64,000 bases of DNA from an uncultured Clostridia bacterium (GTDB taxonomy: Bacteria; Bacillota; Clostridia; TANB77; CAG-508). The number at the start of each line of letters is the position of its first letter. The first letter of the stretch is position 1. Positions 45,558 to 54,972 of the stretch are shown here, one piece after another. Under the pieces are notes generated by a model, which was not told the origin of the DNA, did not search any database, and worked only from the letters and a program-made list of their open reading frames with translations. A program made the translations under genes and the position numbers. The stretch lies in contig CALXYJ010000001.1 in NCBI GenBank assembly GCA_944392945.1, forward strand, positions 1 through 64,000. The letters are read 5' to 3'.

Positions 45558-45586
45558 TTGAAAAAAATATAAATTTAATATATTAT
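45558..45586 (+). promoter_or_regulatory. Promoter of the solute-binding protein gene
   Basis: TTGAAA (45558-45563), 17-bp spacer, TATTAT (45581-45586). Confidence 0.5.
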
Positions 45587-45620
45587 AAAGAAGTAAATTT
45601 AAGAATATTGGAGAGAAAAA

Positions 45621-47216
45621 ATGAAATCAAATGTTATTAAATATATCTTTTTTATAGCAGTAATTATAATTGTTGGAATAGCAATATATATGATTTATAA
45701 AGATGATAATCAAAATAGTAATGAGGCAACAAATCAAATTGCAACTCAAACTAATTCAATAATTACAGATTTAAGATTAGAAATAGTAAGTTTTGATAAT
45801 ATAAATCCATTAGTAAGTAATAATAGAAATGTTCAAGAGGTAACAAAATTAATATTTGAGCCATTAGTTGAATTAGATGAAAATTATAAACTAAAAGCAT
45901 GTTTAGCGACAGAATGGGCAAAATCAGGAGATACATCATATATTATTAGATTAAGAAATAATGTAAAATGGCAAGATGGAACAAGCTTTTCAGCAGAAGA
46001 TGTAAAATATACAATAGAAACTTTAAAGCAAATTCCATCAATATATAGTTATAATGTGCAACATATTACAAGTGTAGATATAATAGATGATAATAGTATA
46101 AGATTAAATTTAGATACTGTAATACCATTTTTTGAATATAATTTAATATTTCCAATAGTATCTAGTAACTATTTTTCTGGTCAAGATATTCAAAATACGG
46201 ATAAAAATAATACACCAATAGGTACAGGAATGTATAAAATACAATCTAATTCTGATAATACAATAGTTTTAGAGAAAAATAAAAATTGGTGGAATATTTC
46301 GCAAAAAAATGCAAAGATAGAAACAATACATGTAAATAAATATTCTTCAATGGGTGAAGCATATAATGCTTTTAAATTAGGAAATATAGATATTTTAACA
46401 ACTGAAAATATTAACATAGAAGATAATTTAGGAACTATTGGATATAATAAGAAAGAATATTATGGAAGAGAACATGATTTTATTGCTTTAAATACAACAG
46501 ATAATTTTTTAAGTAGAGCAGAAGTAAGAAAAGCTATTTCATATGCAATAGATAAAAGTGGTATAGTAACAAGTATATTTGCAGGTAAATATTATACAGC
46601 AGACAATCCTTTAGACTATGGAAATTGGACATATGATTCTAATAGTAGTAGTATAGGTTATAATCCAGACCAGGCAAAGCAAGTACTAATAGATGGAGGA
46701 TGGTCATATAAAAATGGAAACTGGCAAAAAACAGAAAATTATAGAACAATAAGATTAAGTATTAATTTAACAGTAAATTCTGATAACCAAACACAAGTAT
46801 CAGTAGCAGATTTAATAAAGGCAAGTTTAGAAAATATAGGAATTCATGTAAATATCTCTAAATTAAATACAACAAGGTTTGAAACAGCATTGAATAATAA
46901 AAATTATGGTATGATAATTACTGGTACAAATAGTTCTTTATCACCTAGTTTAGTTACTTATTTTGGCTCAGGTAATTTAGCAAATTATCAAAGTCAAGAA
47001 ACAAATGATCTATTAAATGGTTTATTAAGTACAACCGATGAAAATAAAATAAAAGAAGATACAAATAAATTATTAGAAATTTATAAAAATGATGTTCCAT
47101 ATATAAGTTTATATTTTAATAAAATGAATGTAATCTATAGTACAAGCTTAGTTGGAGAAATAACTCCAAATCAATATAGTATTTTTTATGGAATAGAAAA
47201 TTGGTACAGAAGATAA
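45621..47216 (+). CDS. Family 5 (peptide/nickel type) extracellular solute-binding protein
   Basis: 531 aa, OppA/DppA-like. An N-terminal hydrophobic helix (about residues 9-26) is followed by a linker without a lipobox cysteine, so the protein seems membrane-anchored by an uncleaved helix instead of as a lipoprotein. Family features: VTKLIFEPLVELDENYKLKACLA, WQDGTSFSAEDVKYTIE and RKAISYAIDK. No permease or ATPase gene accompanies it; it stands between spoVS and recA. It might feed a transporter encoded elsewhere or act as a sensor. Ligand unknown. Confidence 0.88.
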   Translation: MKSNVIKYIFFIAVIIIVGIAIYMIYKDDNQNSNEATNQIATQTNSIITDLRLEIVSFDNINPLVSNNRNVQEVTKLIFEPLVELDENYKLKACLATEWAKSGDTSYIIRLRNNVKWQDGTSFSAEDVKYTIETLKQIPSIYSYNVQHITSVDIIDDNSIRLNLDTVIPFFEYNLIFPIVSSNYFSGQDIQNTDKNNTPIGTGMYKIQSNSDNTIVLEKNKNWWNISQKNAKIETIHVNKYSSMGEAYNAFKLGNIDILTTENINIEDNLGTIGYNKKEYYGREHDFIALNTTDNFLSRAEVRKAISYAIDKSGIVTSIFAGKYYTADNPLDYGNWTYDSNSSSIGYNPDQAKQVLIDGGWSYKNGNWQKTENYRTIRLSINLTVNSDNQTQVSVADLIKASLENIGIHVNISKLNTTRFETALNNKNYGMIITGTNSSLSPSLVTYFGSGNLANYQSQETNDLLNGLLSTTDENKIKEDTNKLLEIYKNDVPYISLYFNKMNVIYSTSLVGEITPNQYSIFYGIENWYRR

Positions 47217-47223
47217 AAAAGTA

Positions 47224-47251
47224 TTGACAAAAAAATAAAATAAGATATAAT
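47224..47251 (+). promoter_or_regulatory. recA promoter
   Basis: TTGACA (47224-47229), 16-bp spacer, TATAAT (47246-47251). Transcription should begin within the LexA-like box that follows. Confidence 0.8.
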
Positions 47252-47255
47252 AAAA

Positions 47256-47269
47256 CAAACGTATGTTCA
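47256..47269. promoter_or_regulatory. LexA (DinR) operator of recA
   Basis: CAAACGTATGTTCA matches the Gram-positive SOS box CGAACRNRYGTTYG at all positions except the two outer G bases. It covers the expected transcription start, so LexA binding would block recA until DNA damage. Confidence 0.75.
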
Positions 47270-47283
47270 TAGGAGGAAAAATA

Positions 47284-48375
47284 ATGAGTGGAGAAAACTT
47301 AGAAAGAAAAAAAGCTTTAGAAGCAGCGATGAGCCAAATAGAAAAACAATTTGGAAAAGGATCTGTAATGAAATTAGGAGAATTTAAAGCAATGGAAGTA
47401 GAAGCTATTCCTACAGGAGCTTTAAGTTTAGATATAGCACTAGGAATAGGAGGAGTTCCTAGAGGAAGAATTGTAGAAATATATGGACCAGAATCATCAG
47501 GAAAAACAACATTAGCATTACATATAATCGCAGAAGCACAAAAACAAAATGGAGAAGCAGCATTTATCGATGCAGAACATGCATTAGATCCAGTTTATGC
47601 TAAACATTTAGGAGTAGATATAGATAATCTATTAGTATCTCAACCAGATACAGGCGAGCAAGCTCTAGAAATAACAGAAGCTTTAGTAAGAAGTGGAGCA
47701 TTAGATGTAGTAGTTGTAGACTCTGTTGCAGCATTAGTACCAAAAGCAGAAATAGATGGTGATATGGGAGATTCTCATATGGGATTACAAGCAAGGTTAA
47801 TGTCACAAGCTTTAAGAAAATTAGCAGGAGCAATAAATAAATCAAAAACAGTATTAATATTTATAAATCAATTAAGAGAAAAAATTGGAGTTATGTTTGG
47901 AAATCCAGAAACAACAACAGGAGGTAGAGCTTTAAAATTTTATGCGTCTGTAAGAATGGACATAAGAAAAATAGAAAATATAAAACAAGATGGAGAAATA
48001 ACAGGAAGTAGAGCAAGAGTAAAAGTAGTAAAAAATAAAGTTGCACCACCATTTAGAGAAGCAGAATTCGATATTGTATATGGAAAAGGAATTTCAAAAG
48101 AAGGAAATATTTTAGATATGGCTGTAAACTTAGATATAATAGAAAAAAGTGGTTCATGGTTTAGCTATAATGGAAATAGAATAGGTCAAGGAAGAGAAAA
48201 CGTTAAAAAATATCTAAAAGAGAATCCTGATATAATGGATGAAGTAGAAAAGAAAGTAAGAGATAATTTTGAAAAAGCGTTCGAGAAGAGTTTAGGTGAT
48301 GAAGAGCCAAAAGAAGATGAAGACGATGATGTAGTTGTTTTAGTGGATGATGAAGAAGAAAAAACAAAAAAATAA
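47284..48375 (+). CDS. recA: Recombinase RecA
   Basis: Strand-exchange protein and LexA co-protease. 363 aa from the ATG at 47284 with AGGAGG upstream (the frame extends to 47263 across that site). Walker [10 protein letters not shown] near residue 66, the [16 protein letters not shown]alker B, loop L2 around [22 protein letters not shown], and an acidic C-terminal tail. It is preceded by a LexA box and followed by recX 18 bp later. Confidence 0.98.
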   Translation: MSGENLERKKALEAAMSQIEKQFGKGSVMKLGEFKAMEVEAIPTGALSLDIALGIGGVPRGRIVEIYGPESSGKTTLALHIIAEAQKQNGEAAFIDAEHALDPVYAKHLGVDIDNLLVSQPDTGEQALEITEALVRSGALDVVVVDSVAALVPKAEIDGDMGDSHMGLQARLMSQALRKLAGAINKSKTVLIFINQLREKIGVMFGNPETTTGGRALKFYASVRMDIRKIENIKQDGEITGSRARVKVVKNKVAPPFREAEFDIVYGKGISKEGNILDMAVNLDIIEKSGSWFSYNGNRIGQGRENVKKYLKENPDIMDEVEKKVRDNFEKAFEKSLGDEEPKEDEDDDVVVLVDDEEEKTKK

Positions 48376-48393
48376 AAAAGATAAGGGTATAAA

Positions 48394-48828
48394 ATGTATA
48401 GTATAGAAGAATTTGATAAGCAAAAAACAAGAATATTAAAATATATAATGTATAAAAAAAGAACAGAAAATGAAATAAGAACAAAATTTAAGGATATAGA
48501 AGAAGATTTATTAGAAGATAGTATAGAATATCTAAAAGAAGCTGGATATATAAATGATAAGGAATATATAGAAAAAACCATTATAGAATTCCAAAAATTA
48601 AAAAATTTATCCATAAAGGAGATTATATATAAATTATATTCAAAAGGTGTTAATAGAGAAGATTTGGAAGACTATGTAGAAAAACATATAGACGAATTAG
48701 AAGAATATGAAAGAAAGTCTGCTCAAAATATAATAAATAAAAAAATAAATTCTTGTGAAAAGGAAGATATAATTAATTATTTGTTAAGGAAAGGATATAA
48801 GAAAGAGAATATAGAAATAGAGGAGTAA
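48394..48828 (+). CDS. recX: Regulatory protein RecX
   Basis: 144 aa, all-helical, built of RecX three-helix repeats (LKYIMYKKRTENEIRTKF...LKEAGYINDKEYIEKTI, LSIKEIIYKLYSKGV, IINYLLRKGYKKENI). RecX modulates RecA filaments. Directly downstream of recA, sharing its SOS-controlled promoter, and followed 2 bp later by scpA. Sequence conservation is weak, as usual for RecX; position supports the call. Confidence 0.88.
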   Translation: MYSIEEFDKQKTRILKYIMYKKRTENEIRTKFKDIEEDLLEDSIEYLKEAGYINDKEYIEKTIIEFQKLKNLSIKEIIYKLYSKGVNREDLEDYVEKHIDELEEYERKSAQNIINKKINSCEKEDIINYLLRKGYKKENIEIEE

Positions 48829-48830
48829 AT

Positions 48831-49586
48831 ATGGCAAATATGTTGATGTTAGAAACAAATAAATATGCAATAAAAATAGACAATTTTGAAGGACCATTAG
48901 ATTTATTATGTCATTTAATCGATAAAAATAAAATGAATATATATGATATAAAGATAAATGAAATTTCAGATCAATACATGGATTACTTAAATAAAATGGA
49001 AGAGTTAAATTTAGATATAGCAAGTGAATTTGTAATAATGGCATCAACATTAATTTACTTAAAGTCTAAAAGTTTACTTCCAAAACAAGAAGAAGAGACA
49101 GAAGAACTTACAGAAGAAGAATTAATACAAAGAATTATAGAGTATAAAAAATATAAGGAAATAATTAAAAAATTAAAAATAAATTATGAAGAAAATTCTA
49201 AAACTTATTTTGGAATAAAAGAAAATATAGAATTACCAAAACAACAAATAGAAAAGGAGTATGAAAAAGATTTAATTCCTAAATTATATAAAAATTTGTT
49301 GGATAAAAATGAAGAGAAAGTTAATAAGAATGCAGAAAATATAGAAAAAATTGCTATTAAAGATAATTATACAGTAACAAGTAAAGTTAAAGAAATGTTT
49401 AAAGAATTAATAAAGAAGAATAAATTTATTTTTAATAAATTATTTTCTTTAAAGGAACATAATAAGCAGGAAGTAGTAACAGCTTTTAGTGGTCTACTAG
49501 AAATGTCAAAGAGAGATAAAGTAAGTACAACACAAGAGCAATTATTTGATGATATTATAGTAGAGAAAAAGAAAAAAATAGTATAA
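48831..49586 (+). CDS. scpA: Segregation and condensation protein A
   Basis: Kleisin subunit of the SMC condensin. 251 aa. The N-terminal segment IDNFEGPLDLLCHLIDKNKMNIYDIKI and SEFVIMASTLIYLKSKSLLP are diagnostic. The C-terminal winged-helix segment FNKLFSLKEHNKQEVVTAFSGLLEM is present. It starts 2 bp after recX. The usual partner scpB does not follow; a DUF2953 gene comes next after 40 bp. Confidence 0.94.
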   Translation: MANMLMLETNKYAIKIDNFEGPLDLLCHLIDKNKMNIYDIKINEISDQYMDYLNKMEELNLDIASEFVIMASTLIYLKSKSLLPKQEEETEELTEEELIQRIIEYKKYKEIIKKLKINYEENSKTYFGIKENIELPKQQIEKEYEKDLIPKLYKNLLDKNEEKVNKNAENIEKIAIKDNYTVTSKVKEMFKELIKKNKFIFNKLFSLKEHNKQEVVTAFSGLLEMSKRDKVSTTQEQLFDDIIVEKKKKIV

Positions 49587-49626
49587 TTAAATAAATTTTG
49601 GAAAAAATACTAGTAGAGGTGGAAAT

Positions 49627-50232
49627 ATGCTAGTATTTTTTTTCGTTTTATTGATAATCATAGGATTCATTATTTTATTACTAGCAGTAACAACACTGCA
49701 ATTACAAATAGATAATTTAAAAGTTAAAAATAATAAAAGAGAAGAAGGAGAAGTAAAGCTAGTATTTAAAATTCTAAATATCATACCATATTTTGAAATA
49801 AATTTATTAGAAAATAGAATGTTAAGAAAAAAAGTAAATTTAAAAAAATTAGAAAAAAAGATGAAAGATTCAAAATTAAAATTAGATAAAAATACAATAA
49901 AACAAATTTTAGGAATAATGAAAGTAGAGGAATTATTTTTAAAGGTCAATTTAGAAAGCAATAATATGATATTAATAACTTTTGCAACAGTAATAATATC
50001 AACAATTTTATCGGTTATATTTACAAAAAACATGTTAAATAAGGATGATGGTAAATACAAAATAGATATGTCATATGCAGAAGAAACAAAGTATGAAATT
50101 CTTTTAAGAAGTATAATAAATATAAAATTTATACATATTATTAGTATAATGTGTGAAATAAATAAAAGAAAGAGAGCTGATAAAAATGCAAGGAAATCCT
50201 ATAGAAGGTCTTATGAATACAACTATGAATAG
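49627..50232 (+). CDS. DUF2953 membrane protein (sporulation-associated)
   Basis: 201 aa: hydrophobic N-terminus (residues 1-24), a strongly basic middle (KKVNLKKLEKKMKDSK), and a second hydrophobic segment near 105-130. The pattern and the partnership with a gerW/ytfJ gene match DUF2953 (YtfI in Bacillus), of unknown biochemical role. The ATG is preceded by GAGGTGG. Its 3' end overlaps the next gene by 47 bp. Confidence 0.8.
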   Translation: MLVFFFVLLIIIGFIILLLAVTTLQLQIDNLKVKNNKREEGEVKLVFKILNIIPYFEINLLENRMLRKKVNLKKLEKKMKDSKLKLDKNTIKQILGIMKVEELFLKVNLESNNMILITFATVIISTILSVIFTKNMLNKDDGKYKIDMSYAEETKYEILLRSIINIKFIHIISIMCEINKRKRADKNARKSYRRSYEYNYE

Positions 50233-50692
50233 TATAAAAGATATGGTGGATGTTAATACAATTGTAGGTACTCCTATAAATACAAAAAATGGAATTATAA
50301 TTCCATTATCAAAAGTAACTTTTGGGTTTGCCTCAGGAGGTAGTGAATTTAACAGTGAGACTATAGACAATTATAATAAAAAGGATAAAGAAGAATCAAT
50401 AGAATATAAATTGCCATTTGGTGGTGGAAGTGGGGCAGCAGTTAATATAAGCCCAATTGCTTTTTTAGTTGTGCAAGAAGAAAATGTAAAACTATTACCA
50501 ATTGAACATTCATCATCTGTTGACAAATTATTGGATTATGTCCCTGATTTAATGGAAAAGGCTAATAATTTAATAAATAAATGTTCAAAAAAAGAAGAAA
50601 AAGCTAATGTAAAAAAAGAAAAAATTATAAAAGTTAAAAGACCAGTAGAATACGAAACAACAATTACTTCTGATGAAATTGAGGATGATTAA
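50186..50692 (+). CDS. GerW family sporulation protein (YtfJ-like)
   Basis: 168 aa. Hallmarks: NPIEGLMNTTMNSIKDMVDVNTIVGTPI, TKNGIIIPLSKVTFGFASGGSEF and GGGSGAAVNISPIAFLVV, all conserved in YtfJ/GerW, a protein required for proper germination in Bacillus. The ATG at 50186 lies 47 bp inside the DUF2953 gene with AGAGAG-like purines upstream, so translation is coupled. The C-terminal tail is Lys/Glu-rich and not conserved. Likely expressed in the forespore. Confidence 0.9.
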   Translation: MQGNPIEGLMNTTMNSIKDMVDVNTIVGTPINTKNGIIIPLSKVTFGFASGGSEFNSETIDNYNKKDKEESIEYKLPFGGGSGAAVNISPIAFLVVQEENVKLLPIEHSSSVDKLLDYVPDLMEKANNLINKCSKKEEKANVKKEKIIKVKRPVEYETTITSDEIEDD

Positions 50693-50753
50693 ATGAAGTT
50701 AAATTACTTCATTTATAATTTTTTTTGACAATTGATAATTTATCACACTTAAA

Positions 50754-50781
50754 TTGACAAAAAAAGATTCTATGATACAAT
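50754..50781 (+). promoter_or_regulatory. Promoter of the HD-domain gene
   Basis: TTGACA (50754-50759), 16-bp spacer, TACAAT (50776-50781). Confidence 0.65.
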
Positions 50782-50802
50782 TGTGAGCGGAGTGTGATAC
50801 AA

Positions 50803-51588
50803 ATGAATATAGATATAAAAAACGCAAGAATAGAATTTAAAAAATATATAGAAAAGTATAATCCCAATAATCCGAAAATTGCTCTAAAAATTTCGCATAT
50901 AGAAAGAGTAAGCAATAAAGCCAGACAAATAGCAGAGAGTTTAAATTTAGATGAAGAAAATATAAAATTAGCAGAATTAATAGGATTATTACATGATATA
51001 GGTAGATTTGAACAAGTTAGAATATATAATACTTTTATGGATAAAGACAGTGTTAATCATGCAGAATATGGGGTAAAGATTTTATTTAATGATGGATTAA
51101 TCAGAAAATTTATAAAAGATGATAAATATGATGAAATAATAAAAAAATCTATATTGAATCACAACAGGGGATATAATGAAATAGATAAAAATTTAGATAA
51201 AGATGAATTATTACATACAAAGATTATTAGAGATGCAGATAAATTAGACATATATTATGTGTTAAATTGTGAAGATATGCAAGTTTTATATGGAGACAAT
51301 ATTGAAAATCAAACAATAAATAAAGAAATATATAGAGAATTTATGGAGGACAAGATTATTAATTATAAAAATATAAATTCAGGTTTGGATTTAGCAATAG
51401 CTCATTTTGCGTATGTTTATGATTTTAATTATAAATTCCCATTACAACAAATTAAAGAAGATAAATATCTTACTAAATTATATAATAGATTTAAAATAGA
51501 AAATCCAGATACTAGAGAAACTTTAACTTATGTATATGATTATGCTAAAAAATATTTAAATAAGGAATTAGCTGAGAAAGTATGTTAA
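50803..51588 (+). CDS. HD-domain phosphohydrolase
   Basis: 261 aa from the ATG at 50803, because GCGGAG lies 10 bases before it (a GTG at 50794 would touch that site). HD signature: HIERV (early His), LIGLLHDIGRFEQ (His-Asp), NHAEYG, ILNHNRG and RDADKLDIYYV, forming a complete metal site. Such stand-alone HD proteins hydrolyse nucleotides or phosphomonoesters. The substrate is unknown. It lies 39 bp upstream of fbp. Confidence 0.85.
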   Translation: MNIDIKNARIEFKKYIEKYNPNNPKIALKISHIERVSNKARQIAESLNLDEENIKLAELIGLLHDIGRFEQVRIYNTFMDKDSVNHAEYGVKILFNDGLIRKFIKDDKYDEIIKKSILNHNRGYNEIDKNLDKDELLHTKIIRDADKLDIYYVLNCEDMQVLYGDNIENQTINKEIYREFMEDKIINYKNINSGLDLAIAHFAYVYDFNYKFPLQQIKEDKYLTKLYNRFKIENPDTRETLTYVYDYAKKYLNKELAEKVC

Positions 51589-51627
51589 ATAACTTTGTAT
51601 GTAATATCAAAAGAAAAAAGGAATATT

Positions 51628-53580
51628 ATGGACGAAAAAAATTTAAAATATGTAAAATTACTTTCTGAAAAATTTCCAACAATTCAAGATGTATGTACAG
51701 AGATTATAAATTTAAAGGCTATTTTAAGTTTACCAAAAAGTACAGAGCATTTTTTAAGTGATTTACATGGTGAATATGAGTCTTTTTTGCATATATTACA
51801 AAATGCTTCTGGTGTTATAAAAGCTAAGATTGATGAAATTTTTGAATATACTATGACAAATGAAGAAAGAAAAAAATTTGCAACATTAATTTATTATCCA
51901 GAAGAAAAATTAAAATTATTAAAAGAAGAAAATCAAAATAATCTATATGAGTTTTATAAAATAACATTGCATAGATTAATAAAATTATGCAAAGTAGTTT
52001 CTGCAAAATATAGTAGATCAAAGGTTAGAAAAGCAATACCAAAAGGATATGAATATATTATTGATGAATTATTACAAGTGAATAATATATCAGAAGATGG
52101 AAAAATATATTATACACAAATAATTGAATCTATAATAGATTTAGGAAGAGCCGATGAATTTATTATAGAAGTGACAAAATTAATCCAAAAATTATCAATA
52201 GATCATCTTCATATTATAGGTGACATTTATGATAGAGGTCCTGGACCAGATATTATAATGGACAAACTTATGACATATCATTCAATAGATATAGAATGGG
52301 GAAATCATGATATTGTATGGATGGGAGCCGCATGCGGAAATCCAGCTTGTATAATGAATGTTATTAGAATATGTTCAAGATATGGCAATATAGCAACTTT
52401 GGAAGAGGGATATGGAATAAATATTAGGTCCATGACAGAATTTGCAAAAGAGCAATATCCTAGTAAAGTAGGAAATATGTTCCATTCACATATGGAAGAA
52501 TTTGAGGGAATACTGGATACAGAATTGATGGGAAAAATGGAGAAAGCTGCTACAATAATACAGTTTAAGTTGGAATCAGAAATAATAAAGAAACACCCTG
52601 AATATGAGATGGAAGATAGATTATTACTTGATAAAATAAATTATGAAGAAGGATTTATAGAGATAAAGGGACAGAAGTATAAATTATTGGATAATGATTT
52701 TCCAACAATAGATCCAGAAAATCCATACAAATTAAGTTATAAAGAAAAAGAAGTTGTAGATAAATTAATAAAAAGTTTTAAAAATAGTGAAAAATTGCAA
52801 AAGCACGTAAATTTTTTATATACAAAGGGAAGTATTTATAAAATTTATAATCAAAACTTATTAATACATGGATGCATACCAATGGATAATTTTGGAAAAC
52901 TAATAGAAATAAATTGTAACGGAAAAAAATTAAAAGGAAGAGATTACTTAAATTATATAGATGAAATAGCAAGAAAAGCATATTATTCGGATGAAGGAGA
53001 AGAAAAGACAAATGCTATGGATTTTCTATGGTATTTATGGTGTGGCAAAAATTCTCCTATTTTCTGCAAAGATGCAATGAAAACTTTTGAGAGATATTTT
53101 TTAGAAGATAAAAATCTAAAAAAAGAAATAAAGAATCCATTTTATATGTATGCCCAAGATGAAAATGTATGTAAGAATATATTAAAAGAGTTTGGGATAG
53201 ATGAAGAAGAAGGAAGAATTATTGGAGGGCATATGCCTGTAAAATTAAAAGATGGTGAGAGCCCAATAAAAGCAAATGGAAAATTATTAATTATAGATGG
53301 AGGACTTTCTAAATCTTATCAAAAAACAACAGGAATTGCAGGCTATACTTTAATATATAATTCTTATGGATTAATTTTAACTGCACACGAACCATTTACA
53401 TCAACAGAAGATGCTATAAAAAATGAGACAGATATTCATTCTACAAAACAAATTGTAGAGAAAATAGAAAGAAAACGAATATCAGATACAGATATCGGAA
53501 AAAGAATAAAAGATCAAATTAAAGATTTGAATAAATTATTAGAAGCTTATAAAACAGGAAAAATAAAGCAAGAAAAGTAA
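51628..53580 (+). CDS. fbp: Fructose-1,6-bisphosphatase class 3
   Basis: Firmicutes-type gluconeogenic FBPase. 650 aa from the ATG at 51628 (AAAAGGAA upstream); the frame extends to 51595. Metallophosphoesterase motifs LHIIGDIYDRGPGPD, WGNHDIVWMGAACGNP, NLLIHGCIPMD and GGHMPVK are intact, and LPKSTEHFLSDLHGEYE opens the domain. Converts fructose 1,6-bisphosphate to fructose 6-phosphate, and so supplies the transketolase at 7706-9449. The gene ends at a hairpin. Confidence 0.96.
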   Translation: MDEKNLKYVKLLSEKFPTIQDVCTEIINLKAILSLPKSTEHFLSDLHGEYESFLHILQNASGVIKAKIDEIFEYTMTNEERKKFATLIYYPEEKLKLLKEENQNNLYEFYKITLHRLIKLCKVVSAKYSRSKVRKAIPKGYEYIIDELLQVNNISEDGKIYYTQIIESIIDLGRADEFIIEVTKLIQKLSIDHLHIIGDIYDRGPGPDIIMDKLMTYHSIDIEWGNHDIVWMGAACGNPACIMNVIRICSRYGNIATLEEGYGINIRSMTEFAKEQYPSKVGNMFHSHMEEFEGILDTELMGKMEKAATIIQFKLESEIIKKHPEYEMEDRLLLDKINYEEGFIEIKGQKYKLLDNDFPTIDPENPYKLSYKEKEVVDKLIKSFKNSEKLQKHVNFLYTKGSIYKIYNQNLLIHGCIPMDNFGKLIEINCNGKKLKGRDYLNYIDEIARKAYYSDEGEEKTNAMDFLWYLWCGKNSPIFCKDAMKTFERYFLEDKNLKKEIKNPFYMYAQDENVCKNILKEFGIDEEEGRIIGGHMPVKLKDGESPIKANGKLLIIDGGLSKSYQKTTGIAGYTLIYNSYGLILTAHEPFTSTEDAIKNETDIHSTKQIVEKIERKRISDTDIGKRIKDQIKDLNKLLEAYKTGKIKQEK

Positions 53581-53599
53581 GAGATATATTAACAATAAA

Positions 53600-53634
53600 T
53601 ATGGGGCTACAAAAAATGTAGTCCCATATAATTT
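53600..53634. terminator. Terminator between fbp and the convergent dac gene
   Basis: TATGGGGCTACA / TGTAGTCCCATA (53600-53611, 53617-53628; one G-T pair) then TAATTTTC. Confidence 0.75.
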
Positions 53635-53698
53635 TCTTGATGTTTATAGAGTTAGTTTTATATTAATTAAGTAATTTATAAAAAGTTAAACTTATTTA

Positions 53699-54955
53699 TT
53701 AAGGTAACCAGCTATTAAAAATTTGTTTTGTCATATTAAAAAAATCAATTTTTTCTACAGAATTTTTTGCTACAATATCTACTGTAGACAATATTTCATT
53801 ATTTAAAGAATACGAAATTTCTCCTAATTTATCTCCTTCATTTACTGGTGCTGAAATAGTATCTGGTAAAGTAATATTTTGAACAATATTACCTTCTTCA
53901 CCTTTTTTTAGTATAGTTCCTGCGTCTTGTGAAAGTATTGCACTTACAGAAGAGGATACACCTTTAGAAACTTGTATTTCTTTTATGCTATCACCTTTTT
54001 TTGCAAAAGATTTAAAAGAGTAATTAGCAAAACCATAATCTAATAATTTAGTAGCATCTGCAAATCTATCCTTAGTTGTAGGAGCTTTTAAAATAACAGC
54101 TATTAAAGATAAATCATCACGAGTTGCAGATGCAGATAAATTATATAATGCAAGAGAAGTAGATCCTGTTTTTAATCCTGTAGCACCTCTATAATTTCTA
54201 ATTAACTTATTGGTATTAACAAGTTCAGATTTACCATCACGCAAAGAATCCATATATATTGTAGTATATTTTTTTATGTCTGGATGTTTCATTAATAGTT
54301 CGCGTGACATAAGTGCAATATCATAGCTAGATGAAACATGCCCATCTTCATCAATACCATGACAATTTTTAAAAGTAGTATCATTCATTCCTAATTCCTT
54401 AGCTTTTTCATTCATTTGTTTAACAAAATTTTCTTCAGAACCAGCTAGATATTCTGCCATTGCAACAGTGCAGTCATTAGCAGAAACTACACATATAGCT
54501 TTTAACATTTCGTCTACTGTTAGAGTTTCTTTGGTATCGAGCCATATTTGTGAACCACCCATAGAGCTTGCATTCTCGCTACATGGTATTTGGTCTGTAT
54601 AGTTTAATCTTCCAGAATCTATTGCTTCCATAATTAAAAGAATTGTCATAATTTTAGTAACACTTGCAGGTCTTAATTGCTCATGAATATTATGCTCATA
54701 TAATATTTTACCAGAAGATTGTTCGATTAATATGGCACTTTCACAGGCAAGATTTAGGCTATTATTTTCTAATTGAGTTTGACTGCTAGAGTCAACACTT
54801 GTTAATAATTCTGGTGATGACCAGATATATGAAGAATCATTAGCTAAACAAGAAACTGGAGTTAAAATTAAAGTAAATATAATTATAGAAATAAAAAGTT
54901 TTTTTAGTAAAGCTTTTATTTTTATCCCCTCCTTTCCTAAAATATATTCTAACAA
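53699..54955 (-). CDS. D-alanyl-D-alanine carboxypeptidase (DacF-like, S11 family)
   Basis: Penicillin-binding protein trimming peptidoglycan pentapeptides. The active site is complete: SVTK (SxxK) in RPASVTKIM, SAN in VSANDC, and KTG in GLKTGST. A C-terminal PBP5-type beta domain and a short amphipathic tail (FFNMTKQIFNSWL) anchor it to the membrane. The frame opens at TTG 54955, which lacks a ribosome binding site. A strong AAAGGAGGGG lies inside it at 54926-54935, 8 bases before an in-frame ATA (54919) that would start a perfect signal peptide (KALLKKLFIS...). The true start may thus be a non-canonical AUA. Downstream partner of the VanW-like gene. Confidence 0.92.
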   Translation of the reverse strand: MLEYILGKEGIKIKALLKKLFISIIIFTLILTPVSCLANDSSYIWSSPELLTSVDSSSQTQLENNSLNLACESAILIEQSSGKILYEHNIHEQLRPASVTKIMTILLIMEAIDSGRLNYTDQIPCSENASSMGGSQIWLDTKETLTVDEMLKAICVVSANDCTVAMAEYLAGSEENFVKQMNEKAKELGMNDTTFKNCHGIDEDGHVSSSYDIALMSRELLMKHPDIKKYTTIYMDSLRDGKSELVNTNKLIRNYRGATGLKTGSTSLALYNLSASATRDDLSLIAVILKAPTTKDRFADATKLLDYGFANYSFKSFAKKGDSIKEIQVSKGVSSSVSAILSQDAGTILKKGEEGNIVQNITLPDTISAPVNEGDKLGEISYSLNNEILSTVDIVAKNSVEKIDFFNMTKQIFNSWLP

Positions 54956-54972
54956 GAGAGGATATATGAATA

